The position numbers were made by a program, and so were the translations under genes. Below, piece after piece: positions 1 to 5,590 of a stretch of DNA of 5,590 bases; position 1 is the first letter of the stretch, and each line of letters begins with the position of its first letter. The DNA is from Saprospiraceae bacterium (GTDB taxonomy: Bacteria; Bacteroidota; Bacteroidia; Chitinophagales; Saprospiraceae). Under the pieces are notes generated by a model. The model saw only the letters and a program-made list of their open reading frames with translations. It was not told the DNA's origin and did not search any database. The stretch covers positions 1 through 5,590 of the forward strand of contig JAGQWW010000199.1 in the NCBI GenBank assembly GCA_020436955.1, written 5' to 3'.

Positions 1-1
1 A

Positions 2-805
2 AAGAAGATAATCTGGTCTGATGTGCCACAAAACACCGTGTATGAATGGTCGGAAGCCGGTGGTACTAAAGTTTATTTACATCCTTCCGGAAACACAACT
101 ACCGATTCTACATTGGAAGGTGCTAATGGTTTGCTATTGGACCAAAATGGTAATTTAATTCTTTGCCAGCACGGCGATAGAAGAATAGCAATGATGGAAG
201 CTCCGGTTTCAGCGCCTGCCAGCCAATTCCAAACGTTAGCAGCCACTTATGAAGGTCAACGTTTCAATTCACCCAATGATGCAGCTTTCGGGCCTGGTGA
301 TAATTTATACTTTACCGACCCACCTTATGGATTGAAAAAACTGGAAGAAGACCCTGCCAAAGAATTACCCTACCAGGGAGTCTTCAGACTCGCTCCTGAC
401 CGAAAATTGGTCCTTTTGGTGGACAGTCTAACCAAGCCCAATGGAATTGCCTTCAGTCCTGACCAATCGACCTGTTATGTAGCCAACTCGGACCCAGACA
501 AAGCTATCTGGATGGCTTACAAGGTGGATGAAAACCACAATTTTTCAGAAGGAAAGTTATTTTTCGATGCAACAGCATGGGTACCGGACAGACCCGGATT
601 GCCAGATGGTATGAAAGTACATCCTAATGGCACCATCTTCGCAACCGGTCCGGGTGGAGTACTCGTTTTTTCCCCTGCAGGCAAACACTTAGGTACCATT
701 GAAACCGGAACTGCTATTGCCAATTGTGCCTTTGATAGCAATTATGAATACCTGTACATGACGGCCGATATGTATATGACAAGGATTAAGCTCGGGGCGC
801 GGTAA
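2..805 (+). CDS. SMP-30/gluconolactonase/LRE-family beta-propeller hydrolase, 5'-truncated by window edge
   Basis: The family comprises six-bladed beta-propeller, divalent-metal-dependent lactonases and esterases; gluconolactonase activity is the usual annotation, but the true substrate cannot be read from sequence. The frame is open to the left edge (codons for KKIIWSD precede the GTG at 23), and that text is the normal 'SDVPQN.V..W' end of blade 1. The GTG is therefore internal, and the N-terminus with any signal peptide and the first metal-binding Glu lies outside. Counting from the GTG as residue 1, visible family motifs are EGANGLLLD (32-40), the FNSPND loop (81-86, N85 matching the substrate/metal Asn), KPNGIAFSPD (138-147, N140 as metal ligand), and PDGMKVHPNG (194-203, D195 as catalytic/metal Asp). 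The end, TADMYMTRIKL, is the usual family C-terminus. The last residues G-A-R and the TAA stop are encoded by a heptanucleotide repeat array, so the extreme C-terminus may have been altered by it. The gene converges on ileS. Family assignment is firm; the specific reaction is inferred. Confidence 0.5.
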   Translation, partial: KKIIWSDVPQNTVYEWSEAGGTKVYLHPSGNTTTDSTLEGANGLLLDQNGNLILCQHGDRRIAMMEAPVSAPASQFQTLAATYEGQRFNSPNDAAFGPGDNLYFTDPPYGLKKLEEDPAKELPYQGVFRLAPDRKLVLLVDSLTKPNGIAFSPDQSTCYVANSDPDKAIWMAYKVDENHNFSEGKLFFDATAWVPDRPGLPDGMKVHPNGTIFATGPGGVLVFSPAGKHLGTIETGTAIANCAFDSNYEYLYMTADMYMTRIKLGAR

Positions 806-840
806 GCGGTAAGCGGTTTGAGGGGTGCGGGGCGCGGTTT
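792..840 (+). repeat. G-rich heptanucleotide tandem array, left arm (7 units)
   Basis: The stretch divides exactly into seven 7-bp units, most starting GCGG. Two identical gcggtaa units occupy 799-812, gcggttt occurs at 813-819 and again at 834-840, with gaggggt at 820-826, gcggggc at 827-833 and a diverged first unit tcggggc at 792-798. A run of seven T follows (838-844, overlapping the last unit). The array starts inside the gluconolactonase-family gene, and the TAA stop of that gene (803-805) is the tail of the second unit. Heptanucleotide short tandem repeats of this general sort (STRR) are known from cyanobacteria; a link to those is by analogy only. Function is unknown. A weak two-tier G-quadruplex is conceivable because GG runs recur every seven bases. 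Confidence 0.5.
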
Positions 841-933
841 TTTTATAAAATGGGCCAAACAACAGAAGCCAGTGTTTTCACACTGGCTTCTGTAAGACAA
901 ATAAAAATCCGCATTCCGCACCCCTCAAACCGC
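813..933. repeat. Long inverted repeat formed by the two heptad arrays
   Basis: The 18-mer gcggtttgaggggtgcgg at 813-830 is perfectly reverse-complemented at 916-933. Inside these arms, 834-837 pairs with 909-912 and the T-run 839-843 with the A-run 903-907, interrupted by short mismatches or G-T pairs. The arms are separated by 85 nt that contain an independent hairpin (862-893). In RNA from either strand this would give an extended two-tier stem. Outside the arms pairing stops quickly, because the outer units differ between the arrays (gcggtaa type versus gcgtgat type). Confidence 0.5.
862..893. terminator. Probable bidirectional transcription terminator hairpin between convergent genes
   Basis: Perfect 13-bp dyad: acagaagccagtg (862-874) and cactggcttctgt (881-893), with a six-base loop ttttca. 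It lies midway between the stop of the gluconolactonase-family gene (805) and the stop of ileS (963), where a shared terminator is expected. The flanks are A-rich upstream and on the plus-strand downstream side, and neither strand has a strong uninterrupted U-tract right after the stem. Intrinsic termination is thus inferred from the stem and the position rather than from a textbook T-tail. Confidence 0.5.
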
Positions 934-968
934 ATCACGCACCACGCATCACGCGATTCACATCACCC
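906..968 (-). repeat. G-rich heptanucleotide tandem array, right arm (9 units, inverted)
   Basis: Read on the minus strand from 968 to 906, this divides into nine 7-bp units. Gcgtgat occurs at 954-948 and 940-934, with gcgtggt between them. Then come gcggttt (933-927), gaggggt (926-920), gcggaat (919-913) and gcggatt (912-906), followed by a T-rich run. The first two units (gggtgat and gtgaatc) are diverged. The TGA stop of ileS (965-963) lies inside the first unit, so the array abuts and enters the end of that gene. It shares the block gcggttt-gaggggt-gcgg with the left array in opposite orientation. Both arrays point toward the central hairpin and both end in a T-run. Function is unknown. 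Confidence 0.5.
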
Positions 969-3900
969 CATCTTCTCCACCTCAATAAACAAGCTTACAT
1001 CATCCAGCAATTCTGTTGCTTCGCCGGATTGTAGGCCGTTCACAAGGTCAAGGGAGGCTGTTAGCGTTTCATTTTTGATATAATCTCCAAATGCTGCTAC
1101 AGCTGGTTCGATGGCTTCGTGCTTCGAAATTTTTACAGCAATCTTGTCTGTAACATTCAGATCAAGATTCTTACGGATGTTTTGGATACGGTTTACCAAT
1201 TCTCTGGCAGTACCTTCTTTTTCCAATTCATCTGTAATCGTGATATCAAGGGCGACAGTTAGATTATCATCTGTTGCTACCAACCAGCCCGGGATATCTT
1301 CCGTTGCAATTTCGAAATCTTCCAATTCTAAATTGAAAGTTTCACCATTGATGGTTAGAGAATATGTACCACTCTTTTCCAATGCGGCAATATCAGATTG
1401 GTCAAACAAGGAAATTGCTTGTGCAGCATCTTTCATGTTTTTACCCAGACGACGACCTAAAGTCTTGAAATTAGGTTTGATCTTCTTCTTGATTATACCT
1501 TCTGTATCGGTGAGGTATTCAATTTCCTTCACGTTTACTTCGTGAAGGATAAGATTTTTAACTCCTTCAACCTGATCCTGGAAGCTTGCATCCAAAATCG
1601 GAAGTAAAATTTTCTGCAATGGCTGTCTTACCCGGATGTTTTCCTTTTTACGTAAGGACAACACCAATGACGAGATACGCTGTGCATAATCCATTCTTTC
1701 TTCCAATGCAGCATCGATCAACTCCGCTTTTACTTTTGGCAAGTCCGACAAGTGCACAGAGTCTTTAGGCCAGGCAGTATTTCCTTTTTCCCTACTTGAA
1801 TCCGTAAGGTTTTTATACAACCAGTCTGCAAAAAACGGTGCTACCGGTGCCATCAAATGAGAAATAACTACCAAACATTCGTACAAAGTCTCAAATGCTG
1901 CCTGCTTGTCGCTACTCATATCCGTTTTCCAAAAACGGCGACGGGACAGTCGAACAAACCAGTTACTCAAATGGTCGATTACAACCGATTCTACAGCTCT
2001 GGTCGCTTTTGTAGGTTCGTAATCTTCTAGTGCTTCCGTTACTTCTTTGACCAGTGAGTACAATTTGGAGATAATCCACTTGTCAATTTCAGGCCTTTCT
2101 TCCATTGAAACAGCCTTCTCCGGATTCATTTCGAAACCGTCGATATTGGCGTAAATGGCAAAGAAGTTATAGGTGTTGAACAAGGTACCAAAGAACTTAC
2201 GGCGGGTCTCGTCGATACCATTCAAGTCAAATTTCAAATTATCCCAAGGTGGCGCATTGCTGATCATGTACCAGCGGGTTGCGTCAGCACCGTACTCAGC
2301 AATGGTGGTAAAAGGATCTACCACATTACCTTTGGTTTTGGACATCTTGTTGCCTTCGGCATCCAATACCAAACCATTTGAAACCACATTTTTAAATGCT
2401 ACTGAATCAAATACCATGGTAGCAATGGCGTGTAAGGTGTAAAACCAACCACGTGTTTGATCCACTCCTTCTGCAATAAAATTAGCAGGGAATGAACGCT
2501 CGAAGGTTTCTTTATTCTCAAATGGATAATGCCATTGTGCATACGGCATGGAGCCACTGTCAAACCAAACATCAATCAAATCCAGCTCACGAGTTAATTT
2601 TTCTCCATTATCGCCCACCAACACCACTTCATCGATATAAGGACGGTGCAAATCTTTTGGAACGGACTGAGTCAATCCCAAAGCCTGATTGGCCTTTTCG
2701 ATCTCCTTACCCAATTCTTCTACAGAGCTGATACATTTTTCAACCTTACCATCTTCATTACGCCAGATTGGTAGTGGAATACCCCAGTAACGGGAACGAC
2801 TCAGGTTCCAGTCCTGCAAGTTTTCCAACCATTTTCCGAATCTACCTTCACCGGTTGAAGCCGGCTTCCAGTTGATGGTTTTATTCAATTCAAACATCCT
2901 TTCTTTTGCAGCTGAGGCTTTTACAAACCAGCTATCTAAAGGATAATACAAGACCGGCTTATCAGTTCTCCAACAGTGTGGATAATTGTGGTTGTATTTA
3001 GCTACGTTGAAAGCTTTATTATCCTGCTTCAACTTTACAGCGATGTCAATATCAACATTGACAAAATCGGTCTGGTCCTTATAATTCTTCACATAACGAT
3101 TGGAGAACTCACCCACTGAATCGATGAATTTACCTGAGTTATCTACCAAGGTAAGGGCCCCGATACCATGCATTTTGGCCACTTTGCGGTCATCGGCACC
3201 AAAAGAAGGTGCAGTATGGACCACGCCGGTACCATCTTCGGTTGTAACAAAATCGCCGGAAATAACACGGAATGCATCTGTAGCACCATCCAATGGTTCA
3301 ATTTCATTGCCGAATCCCAACAATTGCTCGTAACGGATGCCTTCCAATTTATCGCCTGTAAAAGTCTCACTCTTTTCTATAACCTCAGGTTGGTTATTTC
3401 CACCAAACCAATTTTTTACGGTGTCTTCTGCCAAAACAACGCTTACCGGTTGGTCCGTATATTTATTTATGGTTTTTACTTTCACATACTTCACCTTTGG
3501 ACCAACTGTCAAAGCTGTATTGGATGGCAAGGTCCAAGGAGTAGTCGTCCAGGCCAGTATGCGAACATCTTCATTATCCGATTCGAAAAGGAAGGAAGAC
3601 TTTTCATCTTTTTCAACAATAAATTCTGCTACAACTGTCGTATCGGTTACTTCTTTGTAACAACCCGGAAGATTCAACTCATGTGAGCTTAATCCGGTTC
3701 CGGCAGCCGGAGAGTAAGGTTGGATGGTGTATCCTTTGTACAACAAACCTTTATCGTACAATTGGCGGAGCAACCACCAAACGCTTTCTATATAACTGTT
3801 TTCAAACGTGATGTAAGGATTGTTTAGGTCCACCCAATAACCCATTTTACGGGTAATATTGTCCCATTTGTCTTTGAAACGCATTACGGTTTCACGACAC

Positions 3901-4253
3901 TTCTGATTGTATTCATCTACGGTGATAGACTTCCCGATATCTTCTTTCGTGATGCCCAATTCCTTTTCAACATTCAATTCGATTGGAAGACCATGGGTAT
4001 CCCAGCCACCTTTTCGCTCTACCCTTTTTCCATTCATGGATTGGAAACGACAGAAAATATCTTTTACGGTACGACCCATTACGTGGTGAATACCCGGCAT
4101 ACCATTGGCTGATGGAGGACCTTCATAAAAAATGAAGCTATTTTCCTTTGGACGTTGTTCTACACTTTTATCAAAGATCTTTTCACTTTCCCAAAAAGAA
4201 AGGATCTCTTTATCGATGGTCGGGAGGTCAAGTCCCTTAAACTCTTTGTACAT
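963..4253 (-). CDS. ileS: Isoleucyl-tRNA synthetase (IleRS2-like, swapped GIHH signature)
   Basis: Cytoplasmic class I synthetase that charges tRNA-Ile with isoleucine and edits valine; essential for translation. It is full length at 1096 residues. The catalytic core carries GPPSANGMPGIHH with the HIGH-equivalent at 54-57 reading GIHH, WDTHGLP at 84-90, WGIPLPIW from 490, VWFDSGS around 562-568, and a KMSKS-equivalent reading KMSKT at 636-640. The CP1 editing domain, roughly 190-430, keeps the threonine-rich AWTTTPW (234-240) and HTAPSFGADD (346-355, D355 matching the conserved editing Asp). The anticodon-binding helical domain follows at about 700-880, then a C-terminal region with no cysteines, so the zinc finger of E. 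coli-type IleRS1 is absent; this fits the IleRS2 class. The ATG at 4253 gives the normal N-terminus (MYKEF..LDLPTIDKEIL); no Shine-Dalgarno precedes it. It is divergent from the cyclase gene, with its own promoter. The TGA stop lies within a heptad repeat. Confidence 0.5.
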   Translation of the reverse strand: MYKEFKGLDLPTIDKEILSFWESEKIFDKSVEQRPKENSFIFYEGPPSANGMPGIHHVMGRTVKDIFCRFQSMNGKRVERKGGWDTHGLPIELNVEKELGITKEDIGKSITVDEYNQKCRETVMRFKDKWDNITRKMGYWVDLNNPYITFENSYIESVWWLLRQLYDKGLLYKGYTIQPYSPAAGTGLSSHELNLPGCYKEVTDTTVVAEFIVEKDEKSSFLFESDNEDVRILAWTTTPWTLPSNTALTVGPKVKYVKVKTINKYTDQPVSVVLAEDTVKNWFGGNNQPEVIEKSETFTGDKLEGIRYEQLLGFGNEIEPLDGATDAFRVISGDFVTTEDGTGVVHTAPSFGADDRKVAKMHGIGALTLVDNSGKFIDSVGEFSNRYVKNYKDQTDFVNVDIDIAVKLKQDNKAFNVAKYNHNYPHCWRTDKPVLYYPLDSWFVKASAAKERMFELNKTINWKPASTGEGRFGKWLENLQDWNLSRSRYWGIPLPIWRNEDGKVEKCISSVEELGKEIEKANQALGLTQSVPKDLHRPYIDEVVLVGDNGEKLTRELDLIDVWFDSGSMPYAQWHYPFENKETFERSFPANFIAEGVDQTRGWFYTLHAIATMVFDSVAFKNVVSNGLVLDAEGNKMSKTKGNVVDPFTTIAEYGADATRWYMISNAPPWDNLKFDLNGIDETRRKFFGTLFNTYNFFAIYANIDGFEMNPEKAVSMEERPEIDKWIISKLYSLVKEVTEALEDYEPTKATRAVESVVIDHLSNWFVRLSRRRFWKTDMSSDKQAAFETLYECLVVISHLMAPVAPFFADWLYKNLTDSSREKGNTAWPKDSVHLSDLPKVKAELIDAALEERMDYAQRISSLVLSLRKKENIRVRQPLQKILLPILDASFQDQVEGVKNLILHEVNVKEIEYLTDTEGIIKKKIKPNFKTLGRRLGKNMKDAAQAISLFDQSDIAALEKSGTYSLTINGETFNLELEDFEIATEDIPGWLVATDDNLTVALDITITDELEKEGTARELVNRIQNIRKNLDLNVTDKIAVKISKHEAIEPAVAAFGDYIKNETLTASLDLVNGLQSGEATELLDDVSLFIEVEKMG

Positions 4254-4337
4254 ATTCGTTTAGTTAATTTCTGCAGGATTATTAACCCGTTTTGCACAGA
4301 AATGATTCAGTAAGGCTGCCTGATTTTCAGGAAGCGG

Positions 4338-4369
4338 CAAAAATAAGGAAAGCATCATGCTTGAACAAG
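4338..4369 (-). promoter_or_regulatory. Predicted Bacteroidota-type promoter for ileS
   Basis: On the minus strand, TATTTTTG (4345-4338) matches the Bacteroidota -7 consensus TAnnTTTG exactly. A weak -33 element CTTG (4369-4366, consensus TTTG) sits 20 bases upstream, within the usual spacing. This implies a leader of roughly 75-85 nt before the ATG at 4253. No riboswitch or T-box-like structure was recognised in the leader. Pattern match only. Confidence 0.5.
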
Positions 4370-4463
4370 TCATATAATCAGTCAGGGAGTGCAATCTGAA
4401 TTTTATTTAAAAAATAAGGGTTTGCGGCTCCAAAGACTATAGGCTGCACTTTTGCGTTTTTTT

Positions 4464-4471
4464 TACCTTTG
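4464..4471 (+). promoter_or_regulatory. Predicted Bacteroidota -7 box for the glutaminyl cyclase gene
   Basis: TACCTTTG matches TAnnTTTG exactly and lies 55 bases before the ATG at 4527, giving a leader of about 50 nt. No good TTTG -33 element is found at the expected distance (about 4440); the nearest TTTG copies, at 4451 and 4421, are too close and too far. The match therefore rests on the -7 box and its position in the divergent gap. The remaining intergenic sequence (4254-4526) is AT-rich, with no other structure seen. Confidence 0.5.
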
Positions 4472-4526
4472 GCGTTCAATAAATTTTTGACCATTTTTAT
4501 TTACCCATTTGAATTTACCATCCAAC

Positions 4527-5579
4527 ATGAAAATAACTTTTACACGGTCGGCAATTCTTGCACTTTCTATTGTTGGCTTGTTTCTATTTACCCAATGTGG
4601 AACTGATACTCCAAAGACCCCTAAGGACTCCAATACCCAAACTGCTCCGGAGAAAAAGCAGTTGCCGATTCCAAAGTTTGACATGGATTCTGCTTACAGT
4701 TTTGTTGAAAAACAGGTGAGTTTTGGGCCCCGTGTACCCGGTAGTGATGCACATCAACAATGCAAAGAATGGTTGGTGGAACAATTGAAAGGGTATGGAA
4801 CTAGTGTAATTGAACAGGACTTTGAAGCGACATTATACACAGGAAAGTCTTATACGTTTACCAATATCATTGGGCAAATCAATCCTGAATTGGGCAATAG
4901 AATCATCCTGTCAGCTCACTGGGATAGCAGGATGTGGGCAGATTCTAAACTAAGTACTGAAAGAAGAGATCAGGCAATTGATGGAGCAGATGACGGGGCA
5001 AGTGGTGTAGGAGTTCTACTTGAAATTGCACGCCTCATCCAGGAAAATCCGATTGAAGACTTAGGAATCGACATCATTTTATTTGATGCAGAAGACAATG
5101 GAGAGCATGATTCCAATCCCAAAACAGAAGAAGAAGAACTTAGAAGTATGCGTACCTGGTGTCTTGGCTCTCAATACTGGGCCAAAAATCCTCATAAAAA
5201 AGGCTACCGTGCCGGATGGGGGATCTTGTTGGACATGGTTGGAGCAAAAAATGCCAGATTTCCTAAAGAAGCATTTTCAGCTCAAATGGCACCTTCTCTC
5301 CAGGATAAAATATGGAAACTAGCCCAAGGAATGGGGTATTCAAATTACTTTGTAAACGAAAGAGGGAGACCTGCTACAGATGATCACTACTTTATTGGAA
5401 CTATTGCTAAAATTCCAATGATTGACATTATCCACCTTTCCGACAAGGAAGATCAATTCTTTGGAGCCCATTGGCATACGCATAATGATAATATGGATAT
5501 TATCGACCCTAGAACTTTAAGAGCTGTTGGCCAGGTAGTGACTGCTGTGGTTTATAAGCAGGCTGGGAATGTGCTGTAA
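4527..5579 (+). CDS. Exported zinc-dependent glutaminyl-peptide cyclotransferase (type II, M28 fold)
   Basis: Converts N-terminal glutamine of exported proteins to pyroglutamate on the periplasmic side. The ATG at 4527 was chosen over an in-frame TTG at 4509 because it starts directly with a signal: K2 and R7, a hydrophobic stretch 9-22, then Cys24 as a possible lipidation site. The lipobox FTQC is poor, so lipidation is uncertain. A Pro/Thr/Lys linker (25-45) precedes the catalytic domain. It matches mammalian QC through FGPRVPGS, FTNIIG..NP, AHWDSR (130-135), DGADDGASG (152-160), FDAED (186-190), LLDMVGA (D236), TDDH (D285-D286-H287) and HWHTHNDN (315 onward). By alignment, zinc ligands are D156, D190 (Glu in human QC) and H317, with E189 as the catalytic acid/base. 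An acidic loop (193-204, four Glu in a row) lies before WCLGSQYW. Length 350 residues is normal. A general M28 aminopeptidase is the alternative, but the QC-specific blocks make that unlikely. Transcribed alone, divergent from ileS. Confidence 0.5.
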   Translation: MKITFTRSAILALSIVGLFLFTQCGTDTPKTPKDSNTQTAPEKKQLPIPKFDMDSAYSFVEKQVSFGPRVPGSDAHQQCKEWLVEQLKGYGTSVIEQDFEATLYTGKSYTFTNIIGQINPELGNRIILSAHWDSRMWADSKLSTERRDQAIDGADDGASGVGVLLEIARLIQENPIEDLGIDIILFDAEDNGEHDSNPKTEEEELRSMRTWCLGSQYWAKNPHKKGYRAGWGILLDMVGAKNARFPKEAFSAQMAPSLQDKIWKLAQGMGYSNYFVNERGRPATDDHYFIGTIAKIPMIDIIHLSDKEDQFFGAHWHTHNDNMDIIDPRTLRAVGQVVTAVVYKQAGNVL

Positions 5580-5590
5580 GGGATGGTGGG

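Noticed and set aside
23..25. GTG as the start codon of the gluconolactonase-family gene
   Set aside because: The frame is open upstream to the window edge and the preceding codons (KKIIWSD) continue the family's conserved blade-1 text, so the gene begins outside the window.
792..968. CRISPR array
   Set aside because: The units are contiguous 7-bp tandems without unique spacers, and no cas gene is present.
792..968. Insertion sequence or MITE bounded by the inverted repeats
   Set aside because: The 121-bp inverted-repeat unit has no visible target-site duplication, and the arms consist of tandem heptads of differing type rather than transposon-like terminal repeats. A MITE cannot be fully excluded without genome copies.
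850..1083. Plus-strand open frame of 77 codons starting in the convergent gap
   Set aside because: It runs through the hairpin, the right heptad array and the ileS 3' end; its composition follows the repeats, and no protein family is recognised.
3168..3686. 172-codon plus-strand open frame antisense to ileS, and the other shorter plus-strand frames across 963-4253
   Set aside because: They lie wholly within the well-conserved ileS coding sequence, show no recognisable domain, and are explained as shadows of its codon usage.
4509..4526. TTG at 4509 as start of the glutaminyl cyclase
   Set aside because: The ATG six codons later begins a clean export signal with a basic n-region; the six extra residues add nothing recognisable, and no ribosome binding site favours the TTG.
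4254..4526. T-box or other riboswitch upstream of ileS
   Set aside because: No T-box sequence, specifier stem or terminator/antiterminator pair could be seen; T-box control of ileS is mainly a Gram-positive feature.

Overview
The window reads as a piece of a Bacteroidota chromosome, perhaps from the Saprospiria/Chitinophagia side, though the rank below phylum is a guess. The evidence is a Bacteroidota-type isoleucyl-tRNA synthetase with its swapped GIHH signature, a secreted mammalian-like (type II, zinc-dependent) glutaminyl cyclase, TAnnTTTG promoter elements, and start codons without Shine-Dalgarno sequences. No mobile element, CRISPR array, tRNA or rRNA gene was seen.

Layout from left to right. 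Positions 2-805 (+) hold the C-terminal three quarters or so of an SMP-30/gluconolactonase-family beta-propeller enzyme, cut by the window edge. It converges on ileS, 963-4253 (-), a complete 1096-residue isoleucyl-tRNA synthetase. The 157-bp gap between them is unusual. Two G-rich tandem arrays of 7-bp units (792-840 and 906-968) face each other in inverted orientation and share a perfect 18-bp core. Between them lies a 13-bp-stem hairpin (862-893) that looks like a bidirectional terminator. The stop codons of both flanking genes lie inside units of these arrays.

On the other side of ileS, a 273-bp divergent intergenic region carries a Bacteroidota-type -7 box for each direction. It is followed by a complete 350-residue glutaminyl-peptide cyclotransferase with an N-terminal export signal, 4527-5579 (+).

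The three genes do not form a pathway or an operon: each is transcribed separately, and they look like ordinary chromosomal genes. Cellular roles are sugar-lactone or related ester hydrolysis (gene 1, substrate uncertain), translation (ileS), and N-terminal pyroglutamate formation on exported proteins (cyclase). The two points most worth following up are the facing heptad arrays at the convergent gene ends and the swapped GIHH motif of IleRS, which predicts high intrinsic mupirocin resistance. I found no evidence of a new multi-gene system.
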